A stretch of DNA of 64,000 nucleotides, from contig CAVPOY010000042.1 in assembly GCA_963707135.1 (NCBI GenBank), positions 9,087 through 73,086 on the forward strand, in the 5' to 3' direction. Made by a program: the position numbers and the translations under genes. The notes under the pieces were generated by a model. The model saw only the letters and a list, made by a program, of their open reading frames with translations. It was not told where the DNA came from and ran no database searches. This document shows positions 41,642 to 50,450 of the stretch, in pieces (the first letter of the stretch is position 1; every line of letters begins with the position of its first letter). The DNA comes from JBGSTR01 sp963707135. Its GTDB lineage: Bacteria > Pseudomonadota > Gammaproteobacteria > Chromatiales > Chromatiaceae.

Positions 41642-42247
41642 ATGGACCTGGAGACTCCTCATCGCACCGCCGAGGTCGAGCGCTCGACGCTCGAGACCCG
41701 CGTCCGCGTCCGGCTCGACCTGGATGGTTCCGGTCGCTCGAGCTTCAGGACCGGGGTCCCGTTTCTGGAGCATATGCTCGACCAGGTGGCCCGCCACGGT
41801 CTGATCGACATCGAGATCGAGGCGGACGGCGATCTGCACATCGATGCCCACCACACTGTCGAGGACATCGGCATCACGCTGGGGCAGGCCATCGCGAAGG
41901 CCCTCGGCGAAAAGAGGGGTATCCGCCGATACGGTCATGCCTATGTGCCGCTCGACGAGGCCCTGTCCCGGGTCGTCATCGATCTGTCGGGGCGCCCAGG
42001 TCTGGAATGCCGAGTGGATTTCACGCGCGCGACAATCGGCACGTTCGACGTCGACCTGTTCCGCGAATTCTTTCAGGGGCTGGTCAATCACGCGGCGTTG
42101 ACGCTGCACCTGGATAACCTGCGCGGCGTGAACGCCCACCATCAGGCCGAGACCCTGTTCAAGGCCTTCGGTCGCGCGCTGAGGATGGCCGTCGAGCCGG
42201 ATCCGCGGGCGCCCGGCGTCACGCCGTCGACCAAGGGCACGCTCTGA
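41642..42247 (+). CDS. hisB: HisB, imidazoleglycerol-phosphate dehydratase
   Basis: 201 residues, the single-function form with no phosphatase domain. Manganese-binding repeats [10 protein letters not shown] (about residue 66) and [13 protein letters not shown] (about 164) are complete. Sixth step of histidine synthesis. Followed by hisA after 82 bp, with hisH missing between them. Confidence 0.97.
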   Translation: MDLETPHRTAEVERSTLETRVRVRLDLDGSGRSSFRTGVPFLEHMLDQVARHGLIDIEIEADGDLHIDAHHTVEDIGITLGQAIAKALGEKRGIRRYGHAYVPLDEALSRVVIDLSGRPGLECRVDFTRATIGTFDVDLFREFFQGLVNHAALTLHLDNLRGVNAHHQAETLFKAFGRALRMAVEPDPRAPGVTPSTKGTL

Positions 42248-42329
42248 GTCCGAGACAGACCGAAGCCATCGAGCCGTGTCTCGCCACGGGCTGCCGATCG
42301 ACGAAACACTTCCGCCGGAGAATGACCCC

Positions 42330-43070
42330 TTGCTTCTGATCCCCGCCATCGATCTCAAGGACGGGCGCTGCGTGCGCCTGCGCCAGGGCCGGATGGACGA
42401 CGAGACCGTGTTCTCGGACGACCCGGTCGCCATGGCCGGGCGCTGGGTGAAGGCCGGGGCACGCCGCCTGCACCTGGTGGACCTGAACGGGGCATTCGCC
42501 GGCGAGCCGGTCAATGGTGATGCTATCCGGGCCATCGCGGGCGCCTACCCGGGGCTTCCGATCCAGGTCGGCGGCGGTATCCGCGACGAGGCGACCATCG
42601 GGGCCTATATCGCCGCGGGAGTGTCCTTCTGCATCATCGGAACCCAGGCGGTAAAGGAGCCCGTTTTCGTCGCCCGCGCCTGCCGCGCCTTTCCGGGCCG
42701 AATCATCGTCGGCCTGGACGCGAAGGACGGCCAGGTCGCGATCCAGGGCTGGTCGGAGCTCACCGGGCATCGGGTCGAGGAGCTGGCCCGGCGATTCGAG
42801 GACGACGGCGTCTCGGCCATCGTCTATACGGACATCGGGCGCGACGGTATGCTGAGTGGTCCCAACGTCGAGGCTACCCAAGCGCTGGCGGAGTCCATCT
42901 CGATCCCGGTGGTCGCCTCCGGCGGCATCACGGGCCTCGAGGACATCCGGGCGCTGGCCGAGGCCGCCTCCAGCGGAATCCTCGGCGCAATCACCGGCCG
43001 CGCCATCTACGAGGGGACGCTGGATTTCGCCGAGGGCCAGCGTCTGGCCGACGAGCTGGCCGCGAGGTAA
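42330..43070 (+). CDS. hisA: HisA, phosphoribosylformimino-AICAR-P isomerase
   Basis: 246 residues from the TTG at 42330, which has GGAG 9 bases upstream and gives [20 protein letters not shown] (E. coli 245 residues). A GTG at 42276 would add 18 unusual residues. TIM barrel with two phosphate sites: [12 protein letters not shown] and [13 protein letters not shown]. The hisF gene that normally follows is absent; hisI starts 46 bp later. Confidence 0.95.
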   Translation: MLLIPAIDLKDGRCVRLRQGRMDDETVFSDDPVAMAGRWVKAGARRLHLVDLNGAFAGEPVNGDAIRAIAGAYPGLPIQVGGGIRDEATIGAYIAAGVSFCIIGTQAVKEPVFVARACRAFPGRIIVGLDAKDGQVAIQGWSELTGHRVEELARRFEDDGVSAIVYTDIGRDGMLSGPNVEATQALAESISIPVVASGGITGLEDIRALAEAASSGILGAITGRAIYEGTLDFAEGQRLADELAAR

Positions 43071-43116
43071 GCCCTCACGGCGACCGGCTCGGGAGCAGAT
43101 CCTTGAGGTTACTGAA

Positions 43117-43512
43117 ATGACTGACGACTGGCTGGACGCAATCCGCTGGGATGCCAATGGCCTGGTCCCGGCGATCGCCCAGGAGGCGGGTACCGGGACC
43201 ATTCTGATGCTGGCCTGGATGAACCGCGAATCGCTGGGTCTCAGCCGCGAGACCGGGCACGCCGTCTACTGGTCGCGCTCGCGCGGCCGGCTCTGGCACA
43301 AGGGCGAGGAATCCGGGCACCAGCAGGTGATTCGGTCGATCCGGATCGACTGCGACGCCGATGTGGTCCTGCTGGAGGTCGAGCAGCGAGGCGGCATCGC
43401 CTGTCACACCGGCCGCCACAATTGTTTCTTCCGCGAGCTCGACGATGGGGGCCAATGGGTCGAGATCGCCCCGGTGTTGAAGGACCCGGACGCCATCTAC
43501 GGCCGGTCCTGA
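43117..43512 (+). CDS. hisI: HisI, phosphoribosyl-AMP cyclohydrolase
   Basis: 131 residues, separate from HisE. Metal-binding motifs [17 protein letters not shown] and [13 protein letters not shown] are complete. Opens the purine ring of PR-AMP. Start ATG 43117 follows a TTGAGG ribosome site. Confidence 0.96.
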   Translation: MTDDWLDAIRWDANGLVPAIAQEAGTGTILMLAWMNRESLGLSRETGHAVYWSRSRGRLWHKGEESGHQQVIRSIRIDCDADVVLLEVEQRGGIACHTGRHNCFFRELDDGGQWVEIAPVLKDPDAIYGRS

Positions 43513-43540
43513 TCCGTCGGGGCCCAGTGTTGCCGATGCG

Positions 43541-43858
43541 ATGAACGACATCCTCGAACGCCTGTCCGACGTGCTGGAGGCCCGAAAGCAGGCCGATCCC
43601 GGCGAGTCCTACGTGTCCGGGCTCTACGCCAAGGGGCTGGACTCGATTCTGAAGAAGATCGGCGAGGAGGCCACCGAGACGGTCATGGCGGCCAAGGACG
43701 GGGTGCCGGAGCGGATCGTCAGCGAGGTCGCGGACCTCTGGTTTCACAGCCTGGTCCTGCTGGCCCACCAGGGGCTCGGACCCGGACAGGTACTTGCCGA
43801 GCTCGAGCGGCGGTTCGGGCTCTCCGGGCTCGAGGAGAAGGCGGGCCGCGCGGGCTGA
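43541..43858 (+). CDS. hisE: HisE, phosphoribosyl-ATP pyrophosphatase
   Basis: 105 residues, all-alpha MazG-like fold: [21 protein letters not shown] then [13 protein letters not shown] (first motif split as [10 protein letters not shown] and KKIGEEATE). Removes pyrophosphate from PR-ATP. Last his gene before tatABC, the usual order in gammaproteobacteria. Confidence 0.95.
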   Translation: MNDILERLSDVLEARKQADPGESYVSGLYAKGLDSILKKIGEEATETVMAAKDGVPERIVSEVADLWFHSLVLLAHQGLGPGQVLAELERRFGLSGLEEKAGRAG

Positions 43859-43890
43859 GGCCGGCACTGCCTGCACGGCGGCGATTGGAG

Positions 43891-43896
43891 TATGAT
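43891..43896 (+). promoter_or_regulatory. possible -10 element for tatABC
   Basis: TATGAT in the 176-bp gap between hisE and tatA. No good -35 is seen, so this is weak. Nothing else is evident in the gap. Confidence 0.25.
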
Positions 43897-44034
43897 CGCC
43901 AGCTTGCCGTGGAAGGTCCGTGTCGGACCGAACTAACTGGCTGAAAATACAGAGCGTGGGCGCCGCATACGGGGCCTCCGCTCCGCCAACGGCTCTGCTA
44001 GACCGCCTCAAGATCGGCGGTACGGAGGATAGAG

Positions 44035-44304
44035 ATGGGACTCGGTGGCATCAGTATCTGGCAGCTTCTGATCATCCTGGTCATCGTGTTGCTGCTGTTC
44101 GGCACCAAGCGGCTGAAAAACCTGGGCTCGGACTTGGGCAACGCGGTCAAGGGCTTCCGCAGCGCCATGTCGGACGCGGACAAGTCCGAAGAGGACGCGG
44201 AGCCCAAGCAGATCGAGCCAACGGCGGCGAATCGGTCCGCGACGGACGGTCCCGCGGCGGGCAAGACCGGCACCGCGGAAGGTCAGGAGAAACAGAAGGT
44301 CTGA
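44035..44304 (+). CDS. tatA: TatA, twin-arginine translocase pore subunit
   Basis: 89 residues. One N-terminal membrane helix ([17 protein letters not shown], about residues 9-25), the [14 protein letters not shown] hinge and amphipathic helix, and a polar acidic tail. Forms the size-adapting channel for folded proteins. First of tatABC. Confidence 0.96.
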   Translation: MGLGGISIWQLLIILVIVLLLFGTKRLKNLGSDLGNAVKGFRSAMSDADKSEEDAEPKQIEPTAANRSATDGPAAGKTGTAEGQEKQKV

Positions 44305-44330
44305 GCGGCTTCGAGCGCCGGTAGTCCGCG

Positions 44331-44651
44331 ATGTTCGACGTCGGCTTCTGGGAACTGGTCCTGATCGCGGTGGTCGCGCTGGTGGTCATCGGCCCGGAGC
44401 GGCTGCCGAAGGTCGCGCGGATCGCCGGCCTCTGGGTCGGGCGCGCGCGCCGGACCCTGGCGTCGGTCAAGAGCGAGATCGACCGCGAGCTGAAGGCGGA
44501 GGAGCTCAAGGAGATCCTGAACAAGCAGGCCCGCAGCAACCCGCTGGAGACACTGCTCGAGGAGCCGGTGAAGGATCGGTCAAAACCGCCCAGCCGTCCG
44601 GCCGCATCGGCGCCGCTGCCCGACGCCCAGGACAAGGACAAGCCCGCTTGA
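44331..44651 (+). CDS. tatB: TatB, twin-arginine translocase subunit
   Basis: 106 residues. MFDVGFWELVLIAVVALVVI helix, then the VIGPERLPKVAR hinge diagnostic of TatB rather than TatA, then a long amphipathic helix. With TatC it receives twin-arginine signal peptides. Confidence 0.95.
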   Translation: MFDVGFWELVLIAVVALVVIGPERLPKVARIAGLWVGRARRTLASVKSEIDRELKAEELKEILNKQARSNPLETLLEEPVKDRSKPPSRPAASAPLPDAQDKDKPA

Positions 44652-44738
44652 CCGGCCGCGCCTCGGGCCGGCCCCCAAACCCGATAACCCCTAGGGGCCT
44701 TGTCCTGCCTCAACGTCGATCCCAGACGATACCTCACC

Positions 44739-45588
44739 ATGTCGCCGCACCCTGAGCTCGACGACCCGGGCGCCGAGCAGCCGTTCATCTCGCACCTGAT
44801 CGAGCTGCGCGACCGCCTGATGCGCATGGCGATCGCGATCTTCGTCGTGTTCCTGGCGCTGTTTCCGTTCGCCAATGACATCTACACCTATGTCGCGGCG
44901 CCGCTGATGGCCCAGCTGCCCCAGGGCAGCACCATGATCGCGACCCAGGTGGCCTCCCCGTTCCTGACGCCCTTCAAGCTGGCCCTGGTCGCGGCCGTGT
45001 TCGTCGCGATGCCCTACCTGCTCTACCAGGTCTGGTCCTTCGTCGCTCCGGGGCTCTACCAGCACGAGAAGCGCCTGGCGATGCCGCTTCTGGTCTCCAG
45101 CATCGTGCTCTTCTACCTGGGGATGCTCTTCGCCTACTACGTGGTGTTCCCGTTGGTGTTCGCGTTCCTGTCCGGCACCACGCCGGACGGCGTTTCGATG
45201 ATGACGGACATCTCGGCCTACCTGGACTTCGTGCTGACGCTGTTTTTCGCATTCGGGGTCGCCTTCGAGATCCCGATCGCCACCATTCTTGCTGGTGGCG
45301 ACGGGTCTGACCACACCCGACGACCTGGCCAGCAAGCGTCCCTATGTCGTCGTCGGCGTGTTCGTCGTCGGCATGTTGCTGACGCCGCCGGACGTGATCT
45401 CGCAGACGCTGCTCGCGCTGCCGATGTGGCTGCTGTTCGAGCTCGGCATCGTCCTGTCCCGGGTGCTGATGCGCCAGCGTCTGGAGCGTGCGGCCGCCGA
45501 GGACGCGGCGGACGAGGCCCCGGCGGACCCGTTTGCCGATGAAGATGGCGGCCGGTCGGTCCGTCACTGCGACAGCGCCGACGGGTAA
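44739..45588 (+). CDS. tatC: TatC, twin-arginine translocase core (one apparent frameshift)
   Basis: From the ATG at 44739: [15 protein letters not shown] cytoplasmic start, six membrane helices, and the conserved [17 protein letters not shown] loop. The frame breaks at 45288-45290 (CTTG): upstream reads EIPIATIL, and with one T fewer it continues [14 protein letters not shown]. The corrected frame ends at 45588 with an acidic tail of about 30 residues. A second break at the GGG of 45583-45585 would join it to the next 82 codons or more, giving a long C-terminal extension. Length as drawn is about 282 residues. Confidence 0.93.
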
Positions 45589-45661
45589 GGGCGGTTCGGG
45601 AGCCGAGGTCGGCCGCGACCTCGACGGCGGACGAATCGACGACCCCGACCGCTGGGAGCCG

Positions 45662-45910
45662 ATGACCGACGACGAGATGGAGGCGGAGCTCGACCTGCTG
45701 GACGCCGAGGAGTCGATCGATCCGTCCCGGGCGAGCTCGAAGGCCGCCGTGCTGGACCCTGTCGAGGACAAGATCCAGCGGGCAAACCGGCTGCGCGAGC
45801 TTGAGAACGCGTTCGCGGCGCGCCAGCTGCTCTACCAGGTGCTCGAGGAGGGCGACGAGTCCCAGCGGCGGGTCGCACGCAACATTCTCAACCAGATCGA
45901 TGAGGGCTGA
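45662..45910 (+). CDS. 82-aa acidic helical protein, or C-terminal extension of TatC
   Basis: Starts MTDDEMEAELDLLDAEE, then a charged middle, then a helical end LRELENAFAARQLLYQVLEE that resembles a TPR-like unit. The frame is open upstream past 45583. One base fewer in the GGG at 45583-45585 would join it to tatC (reading [13 protein letters not shown]), and acidic C-terminal tails on TatC occur in related bacteria as I recall them. So it is either a free small protein with a GGAG ribosome site 4-5 bases ahead, or the true end of TatC. It overlaps the next gene by 11 bp. Confidence 0.55.
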   Translation: MTDDEMEAELDLLDAEESIDPSRASSKAAVLDPVEDKIQRANRLRELENAFAARQLLYQVLEEGDESQRRVARNILNQIDEG

Positions 45911-47774
45911 ACCAGCCACCCGATGGTCCCGCGCGCTCTGTCGGCAGGCCGTGGTCGGGACGATGATCGGCCTGACGATGCTCGCGGCCGAGGCTGCGAC
46001 GGGCACCGGGAACGCCCTGACGGGTCACCCGTCGCCGTATCTGGCGATGCATGGGCAGGACCCGGTGGGCTGGCGGGACTGGGGCCGCGAGGCCCTCGAG
46101 CAGGCCCGCGCCCGGGGCCTGCCGTTGTTCGTGTCAAGCGGATACTTCGCCTGTCACTGGTGTCACGTCATGCAGCGGGAGAGCTACCGCAACAGTGACA
46201 TCGCGGAGCTGCTCAATTCCCGGTTCGTTCCGGTCAAGATCGACCGGGAGCTGAACCCGGCACTGGACGAGTACCTGATCGGCTTCACCGAGCGCACCTC
46301 GGGCCGTGCCGGCTGGCCGCTGAACGTCGTGCTGACGCCCGATGGCTTCCCGCTGGTCGGTTTCACCTACCTGCCGCCCGACGAGCTCGAGGCCGTCCTG
46401 CAGCGCGTCATCAGGCTCTGGGGCGACCAGAGGGATCGGGTCGTCGAGATGGCCAGGGCCGGCGCGCAGGAGTATGCCGCCCTGCTTAGACCGGACACGT
46501 CGCCGCTCGACCCGGTGGACTGGCCCGATTTCGATGCCCTGCTGATGCAGCAGGCGATGGCATTCGCGGACCCGCTCGCCGGCGGGTTCGGGCCCCAGAC
46601 CCGATTCCCCCGCGAGCCCCAGATGAGCGCGCTGATCGATCTCTATGCGCGTAACGGTGACGGCCAACTCGGGGGCTTCCTGCGCCTGACGCTGGATGCG
46701 ATGGCGGACGGCGCGCTGCGCGACCACCTGGGCGGGGGTTTCTTCCGCTACACGGTCGACCCCGACTGGCAAACCCCGCACTTCGAGAAGATGCTCTACA
46801 ACCAGGCCCAGCTGGTCCCGCTCTACCTGCGGGCCGCCGAGGTCCTCGGTGAGCCGCGCTATCGGGTGCTCGCCCGCGAGACACTGGACTTCATGCTCTC
46901 GACCCTGGCCGGGGAAGACGGGGGATACATCGGCAGTCTGTCCGCGGTCGACGCGGCCGGGGTCGAAGGGGGCTTCTACCTGTGGGACGAGGCGACGCTG
47001 GAGCGTCTGCTGGAGCCGGCCGAGCGGCGGCTTGCCGCCCTGGTCTGGGGTCTGGAAGGCGCGCCCCGGTTCGAGGCCGGTCATCTGCCGATCCCGCGGG
47101 GCGCGGTCGAGGAGGCCGCCGCGGATATCGGGGTACCCGCGTCCGAGGCCGAGGCGATGCTGGAGCGCGTCCGCGGCCGACTGCTCGAGGCCAGGGCGGC
47201 CCGAGACCTGCCGCGGGACCACAAGCAGCTCGCCGGCTGGAACGGCCTTGCCCTTTCGGCCATCGCGGCCGGTGTCGCCGCGTTCGGCGAGGACCGCTAC
47301 CGCGAGGCCGGCGCGGGGCTTCGCCGCTTCCTGACCGAGCGGCTCTGGGACGGCGAGCGGCTGCATCGGGCGCGCTCGCCGTCGGGCTGGTTCGGCACCG
47401 CGAGCGTCGAGGACTATGCCTACGTCGCCGCCGGGCTAGCGGACTGGGGCAAGGCCGCCGGAGACGAGGGCGCCCGGTCGCTGGCGCATCGGCTGGTCGG
47501 ACTTGCCTGGAGCAGCTTCCGGGACGGCGACGGCTGGCGGCGCGACAGCGCCCCGCTGCTGCCCGCGGTTCCGGCCGAGCCGGCCCTGTCCGACGGCGCC
47601 CTGCCCTCTCCCGCCGCCCTGCTGACCGCTCTGGCGTTGGCGCACCCGGACACCGCGGTGCGCGCCTCCGCAACCGCCGCGCAGCGCGTCGCCGCCCCGC
47701 TGGTCGTGCGCGACACGTTCAACTTCGCCAGCGACGCTCGGTTGCTCGGCGAGGCGGGAGCACCCGGGCCTTGA
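45900..47774 (+). CDS. secreted DUF255 / YyaL-type thioredoxin-fold protein
   Basis: 624 residues from the ATG at 45900. Residues 1-33 look like a Sec signal peptide (GTMIGLTMLAAEAATG), so it is probably periplasmic. Residues about 40-165 are the DUF255 thioredoxin-like domain with a CxxC in YFACHWCHVM and the family's NPALDEYLIGFTERTSGRAG (shown as two parts: NPALDEYL, GRAGWPLNV). Residues about 210-600 are an (alpha/alpha) six-hairpin barrel as in SPATA20/YyaL, with HFEKMLYNQAQL and KQLAGWNGLALSAIA. Function is unknown in bacteria; redox or carbohydrate-linked roles have been guessed. Confidence 0.88.
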   Translation: MRAEPATRWSRALCRQAVVGTMIGLTMLAAEAATGTGNALTGHPSPYLAMHGQDPVGWRDWGREALEQARARGLPLFVSSGYFACHWCHVMQRESYRNSDIAELLNSRFVPVKIDRELNPALDEYLIGFTERTSGRAGWPLNVVLTPDGFPLVGFTYLPPDELEAVLQRVIRLWGDQRDRVVEMARAGAQEYAALLRPDTSPLDPVDWPDFDALLMQQAMAFADPLAGGFGPQTRFPREPQMSALIDLYARNGDGQLGGFLRLTLDAMADGALRDHLGGGFFRYTVDPDWQTPHFEKMLYNQAQLVPLYLRAAEVLGEPRYRVLARETLDFMLSTLAGEDGGYIGSLSAVDAAGVEGGFYLWDEATLERLLEPAERRLAALVWGLEGAPRFEAGHLPIPRGAVEEAAADIGVPASEAEAMLERVRGRLLEARAARDLPRDHKQLAGWNGLALSAIAAGVAAFGEDRYREAGAGLRRFLTERLWDGERLHRARSPSGWFGTASVEDYAYVAAGLADWGKAAGDEGARSLAHRLVGLAWSSFRDGDGWRRDSAPLLPAVPAEPALSDGALPSPAALLTALALAHPDTAVRASATAAQRVAAPLVVRDTFNFASDARLLGEAGAPGP

Positions 47775-47794
47775 GGCTATTGCTGTTCTCAATG

Positions 47795-47817
47795 ACTTGA
47801 ATGCGATAGTCTCAAGT
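47795..47817 (+). promoter_or_regulatory. LysR-type operator ACTTGA-N11-TCAAGT
   Basis: Perfect 6-bp arms 11 bases apart, matching the T-N11-A dyad of LysR regulators, ending 29 bp before the lysR start. A looser dyad, TTGAG-N12-CTCAA, lies just upstream at 47771-47792 and overlaps the stop of the preceding gene. Likely autoregulatory. Confidence 0.6.
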
Positions 47818-47846
47818 GCACCACCAGGAGAACAACGGACAACCCC

Positions 47847-48824
47847 ATGGGCTCGGGATCCCAGATCCACTACAAGCAGAACCGACTGAAACAGCTGCGT
47901 GCCTTCTGTCACGCGGCACGCACCGGCAGCGTCAGCGCCGCCGCCGAAAAGATCTTCCTCAGCCAGCCTACCGTGTCCCTGCAGATCCAGGCACTGGAGC
48001 GCGAGTTCGACACGGTCCTGTTCGAGCGTCGCGGTCCGAAGATCAGGCTCACCCCGGAGGGTGAGCTGCTGTTCCAGATGGCGGAGCCACTGGTCGAGGG
48101 CATGGATAAGCTCCACGACGCCTTCGCCACCCAGTGCGGCCGCGTCGATCAGGGGGTGCTGAACATCGCCGCCGGGGAGTCGACCATCCTCTATATACTG
48201 CCCGAGCCCGTGCGTTCCTTCGTCGAGCAGTACCCCGGCATCGAGTTGAAGCTGCACAATGTAACCGGGCGGGACGGGCTCGCGATGCTGCGGGCCGACG
48301 AGGCCGATCTGGCCGTCGGCTCGATGCTGGAGGTCCCGGACGACATCACCTACCGGCCGTTCGTTTCCTTCCAGCCGACGTTGATCACGCCCCGGGATCA
48401 CCCGCTGGCGGGTCGGAAGCAGGTGACGCTGGAGGACATCGCGCCTTACGGTCTGATCCTGCCCCCGAGACATCTCAGCACTTGGCGCATGGTTGATCTG
48501 GTCTTCAAGCAGCACAACCTCAGCTACAAGGTGACACTCGAGGCGGGCGGCTGGGAGGTCATCAAGAAGTATGTCGAGCTCGGGCTCGGCATCTCCATCG
48601 TGACCGACGTCTGTCTGACCGGCGACGAGCCGCTGAACCGCATTCCGCTCGACCAGTACTTTCCCAAGCGCAGTTACGGTATCGTGCAGCGCCGGGGCAA
48701 GTTCCTCTCGCCACAGACCAAATGTTTCGTCAAGATACTCGGCGGCCTGTTCGCCGATAGAGTCGTCGAGCCCCAGCCGCAGCCGGTCGGCGAAGGCAAG
48801 TGGGAGGATGCCTACTTGGGCTGA
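47847..48824 (+). CDS. LysR-type transcription regulator, CysB-like
   Basis: 325 residues. Winged helix at residues about 14-72 (RAFCHAARTGSVSAAAEKIF; SQPTVSLQIQALE), then the effector domain with NVTGRDGLAMLRADEADLAVG. Overall length and the second half resemble CysB-type sulfur regulators, but the target is not known. ATG 47847 follows AGGAG. It appears monocistronic with a self-operator upstream. Targets could include the genes beside it; I see no second copy of its dyad elsewhere in the window by eye. Confidence 0.9.
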   Translation: MGSGSQIHYKQNRLKQLRAFCHAARTGSVSAAAEKIFLSQPTVSLQIQALEREFDTVLFERRGPKIRLTPEGELLFQMAEPLVEGMDKLHDAFATQCGRVDQGVLNIAAGESTILYILPEPVRSFVEQYPGIELKLHNVTGRDGLAMLRADEADLAVGSMLEVPDDITYRPFVSFQPTLITPRDHPLAGRKQVTLEDIAPYGLILPPRHLSTWRMVDLVFKQHNLSYKVTLEAGGWEVIKKYVELGLGISIVTDVCLTGDEPLNRIPLDQYFPKRSYGIVQRRGKFLSPQTKCFVKILGGLFADRVVEPQPQPVGEGKWEDAYLG

Positions 48825-49009
48825 CCACCCCGGCCGCACGTCCGGTATTGGCTCGAAACGGGTCGAGGCAGACGGACACGCGCTGACCCACGCATCGTCG
48901 CAGGCCCCTGAAAGTCCGCTCGTTTCGACCCGTAACCCTGAAATCAAGGCCAATGACAAACTCAACAACCGTGTACCAAGACATTGCGCAATTCGGATAT
49001 CCTGTGAGC

Positions 49010-49363
49010 ATGGACCTAACGAAAATGATCGGGCACCGCCTCCGGGCGGCTCGCCAAGCGCAACGTCTTAGCCTTTCCGCTCTCTCGAGCCGGACCAGCG
49101 GCCTTTCCAAGTCGCGCATCAGCAACTATGAACAGGGAATCCGGCGCATGGGCCTCGAGGAGGCAAAAGAGCTGTCGCTCGCTTTGGGAAACGTGACAGC
49201 CACTTACCTGCTTTGTCTCGATGATTCGGGACTGCTTTCCGACGACGAGCAGGCGCTGATCGAGCGCTACCGCCATAGCGACGCGCGGGGCCGCGAGCTG
49301 ATCGCCAAGGTTGCCGAGGCTCAGAGTTCCTACCAGCCGGAAGGTTCAGCCGCACTGAGTTAG
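49010..49363 (+). CDS. XRE-family regulator
   Basis: 117 residues from the ATG at 49010 (MDLTKMIGHRLRAAR); an ATG at 48953 would add 19 residues and is also possible. Cro/CI helix-turn-helix at about residues 7-60 (LSLSALSSRTSGLSKSRISN; YEQGIRRMG). The C-terminal 45 residues are charged and helical. Phage-repressor-like, but no phage genes are near. It may control the neighbouring Cache or urt genes. Confidence 0.85.
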   Translation: MDLTKMIGHRLRAARQAQRLSLSALSSRTSGLSKSRISNYEQGIRRMGLEEAKELSLALGNVTATYLLCLDDSGLLSDDEQALIERYRHSDARGRELIAKVAEAQSSYQPEGSAALS

Positions 49364-49611
49364 TGCGCCTGAACCATCACGCCGCCGGTTCCTGAGAAAC
49401 CAGGCCCTACACAAAAAGTCTGCTATCCCGGCCGTGGCCAGTGGGTGGAACCTACATTGGAACCCCGGCCGGTGAGCAATCGCTCGATTCGAAAGCGACC
49501 AACAAACGGTGGTCGCCGCGCCACGCGGGCGGGGGCGGGAAAGGCGGGTGGCGTTGGAGTAGGGCGCCCCGGACCGGAGCTGATCCGGATCAGGACGCCC
49601 GCATCGCGGGA

Positions 49612-50055
49612 TTACTTGTAGGCGCCGACCCCGCAGAAGAATCCTTCCTTGTTGGTCATCACGTAGCTGGTCTTCTCGCGAATCTCATCCGTGCCCGGAT
49701 AGGGCCACTTGTAGTCCACCCAGCCCTCGCCGGCCCCGGTGGAGACGGCGATCATGTTCTTGAACAGCTCGTCGCCGTACTTGTTGAAGTCCATCAGGTT
49801 CTTCCCGACCAGCTCGGGCTTGACCGCGTGCGAGAGCATCACGCCGTCGTTGTCCATGCAGAAGACATAGAGGTCCTTTTCCTTGAATCCGCCGTCGTCG
49901 GCGGCGAACGCGGCGAAGGCCTTTTCGCTCCCCATCTCGTTGACCGCCGCCTGGGCCTTCTGTGACATGGCCTTGGCCTCGTCCGGCGTGGCCATCTCGC
50001 CGGCGACGGCGGCGCCGACCAGGGACAGGGTCGCGGCAATTAAGAGCTTACGCAT
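49612..50055 (-). CDS. periplasmic single-Cache-domain protein
   Basis: 147 residues. Sec signal peptide MRKLLIAATLSLVGAAVAG, then one Cache-type sensor domain (DLYVFCMDNDGVMLSHAV; GEGWVDYKWPYPGTDE; YVMTNKEGFFCGVGAYK). There is no membrane helix or output domain, so it is a free periplasmic binding protein. ATG 50055 has GAGGAG 9-10 bases upstream. It diverges from urtA across 395 bp and could bind a small molecule related to urea uptake; that link is inference. Confidence 0.85.
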   Translation of the reverse strand: MRKLLIAATLSLVGAAVAGEMATPDEAKAMSQKAQAAVNEMGSEKAFAAFAADDGGFKEKDLYVFCMDNDGVMLSHAVKPELVGKNLMDFNKYGDELFKNMIAVSTGAGEGWVDYKWPYPGTDEIREKTSYVMTNKEGFFCGVGAYK

Positions 50056-50450
50056 TTTCTTGATCTCCTCGGGTGGTTGTGTCGTTCTACGGCACCGCGA
50101 ACATTAGTCCAAGCGCGCCGGTCGGGTCCAGTCCCTCGCTCGATGTCCCATGGGTTACCGCCTCGCACTATCTTGGTGCAGTGTTGCGCGATTCAGGTGC
50201 CCAGCCCCGTCGCCATGCTCCGAATCGATTCGCAGCCCTCGAACCGGGCCGCGCTTCGACCATTGAACCCGCGCCAGGTCCCGATGACCGCCTTGGCGCG
50301 CGGTTTCAGCGCCGACCCACACTTGCGGCATTCTCCATGGGCGCGCACGCGCCTCGATCCGGTCGCGATGCAACCTGGCTCGATCCGTGCTTCATCCAGC
50401 CGGACGCCTCCGCGTCGACCCTTGAGCTATTCATCCCGGAGCCGAAACCT
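50056..50450. other. 395-bp divergent intergenic region (Cache gene / urtA)
   Basis: No gene seen. It must hold promoters for both the Cache gene and urt. A near-match to a sigma54 promoter at 50174-50187 has its GG and GC one base too close. No clean sigma70 hexamer pair was found by eye. Confidence 0.5.

Noticed and set aside
50174..50187. Sigma54-like promoter (TGGTGC, TTGC) before urtA
   Set aside because: The GG and GC elements are one base closer than sigma54 tolerates well.
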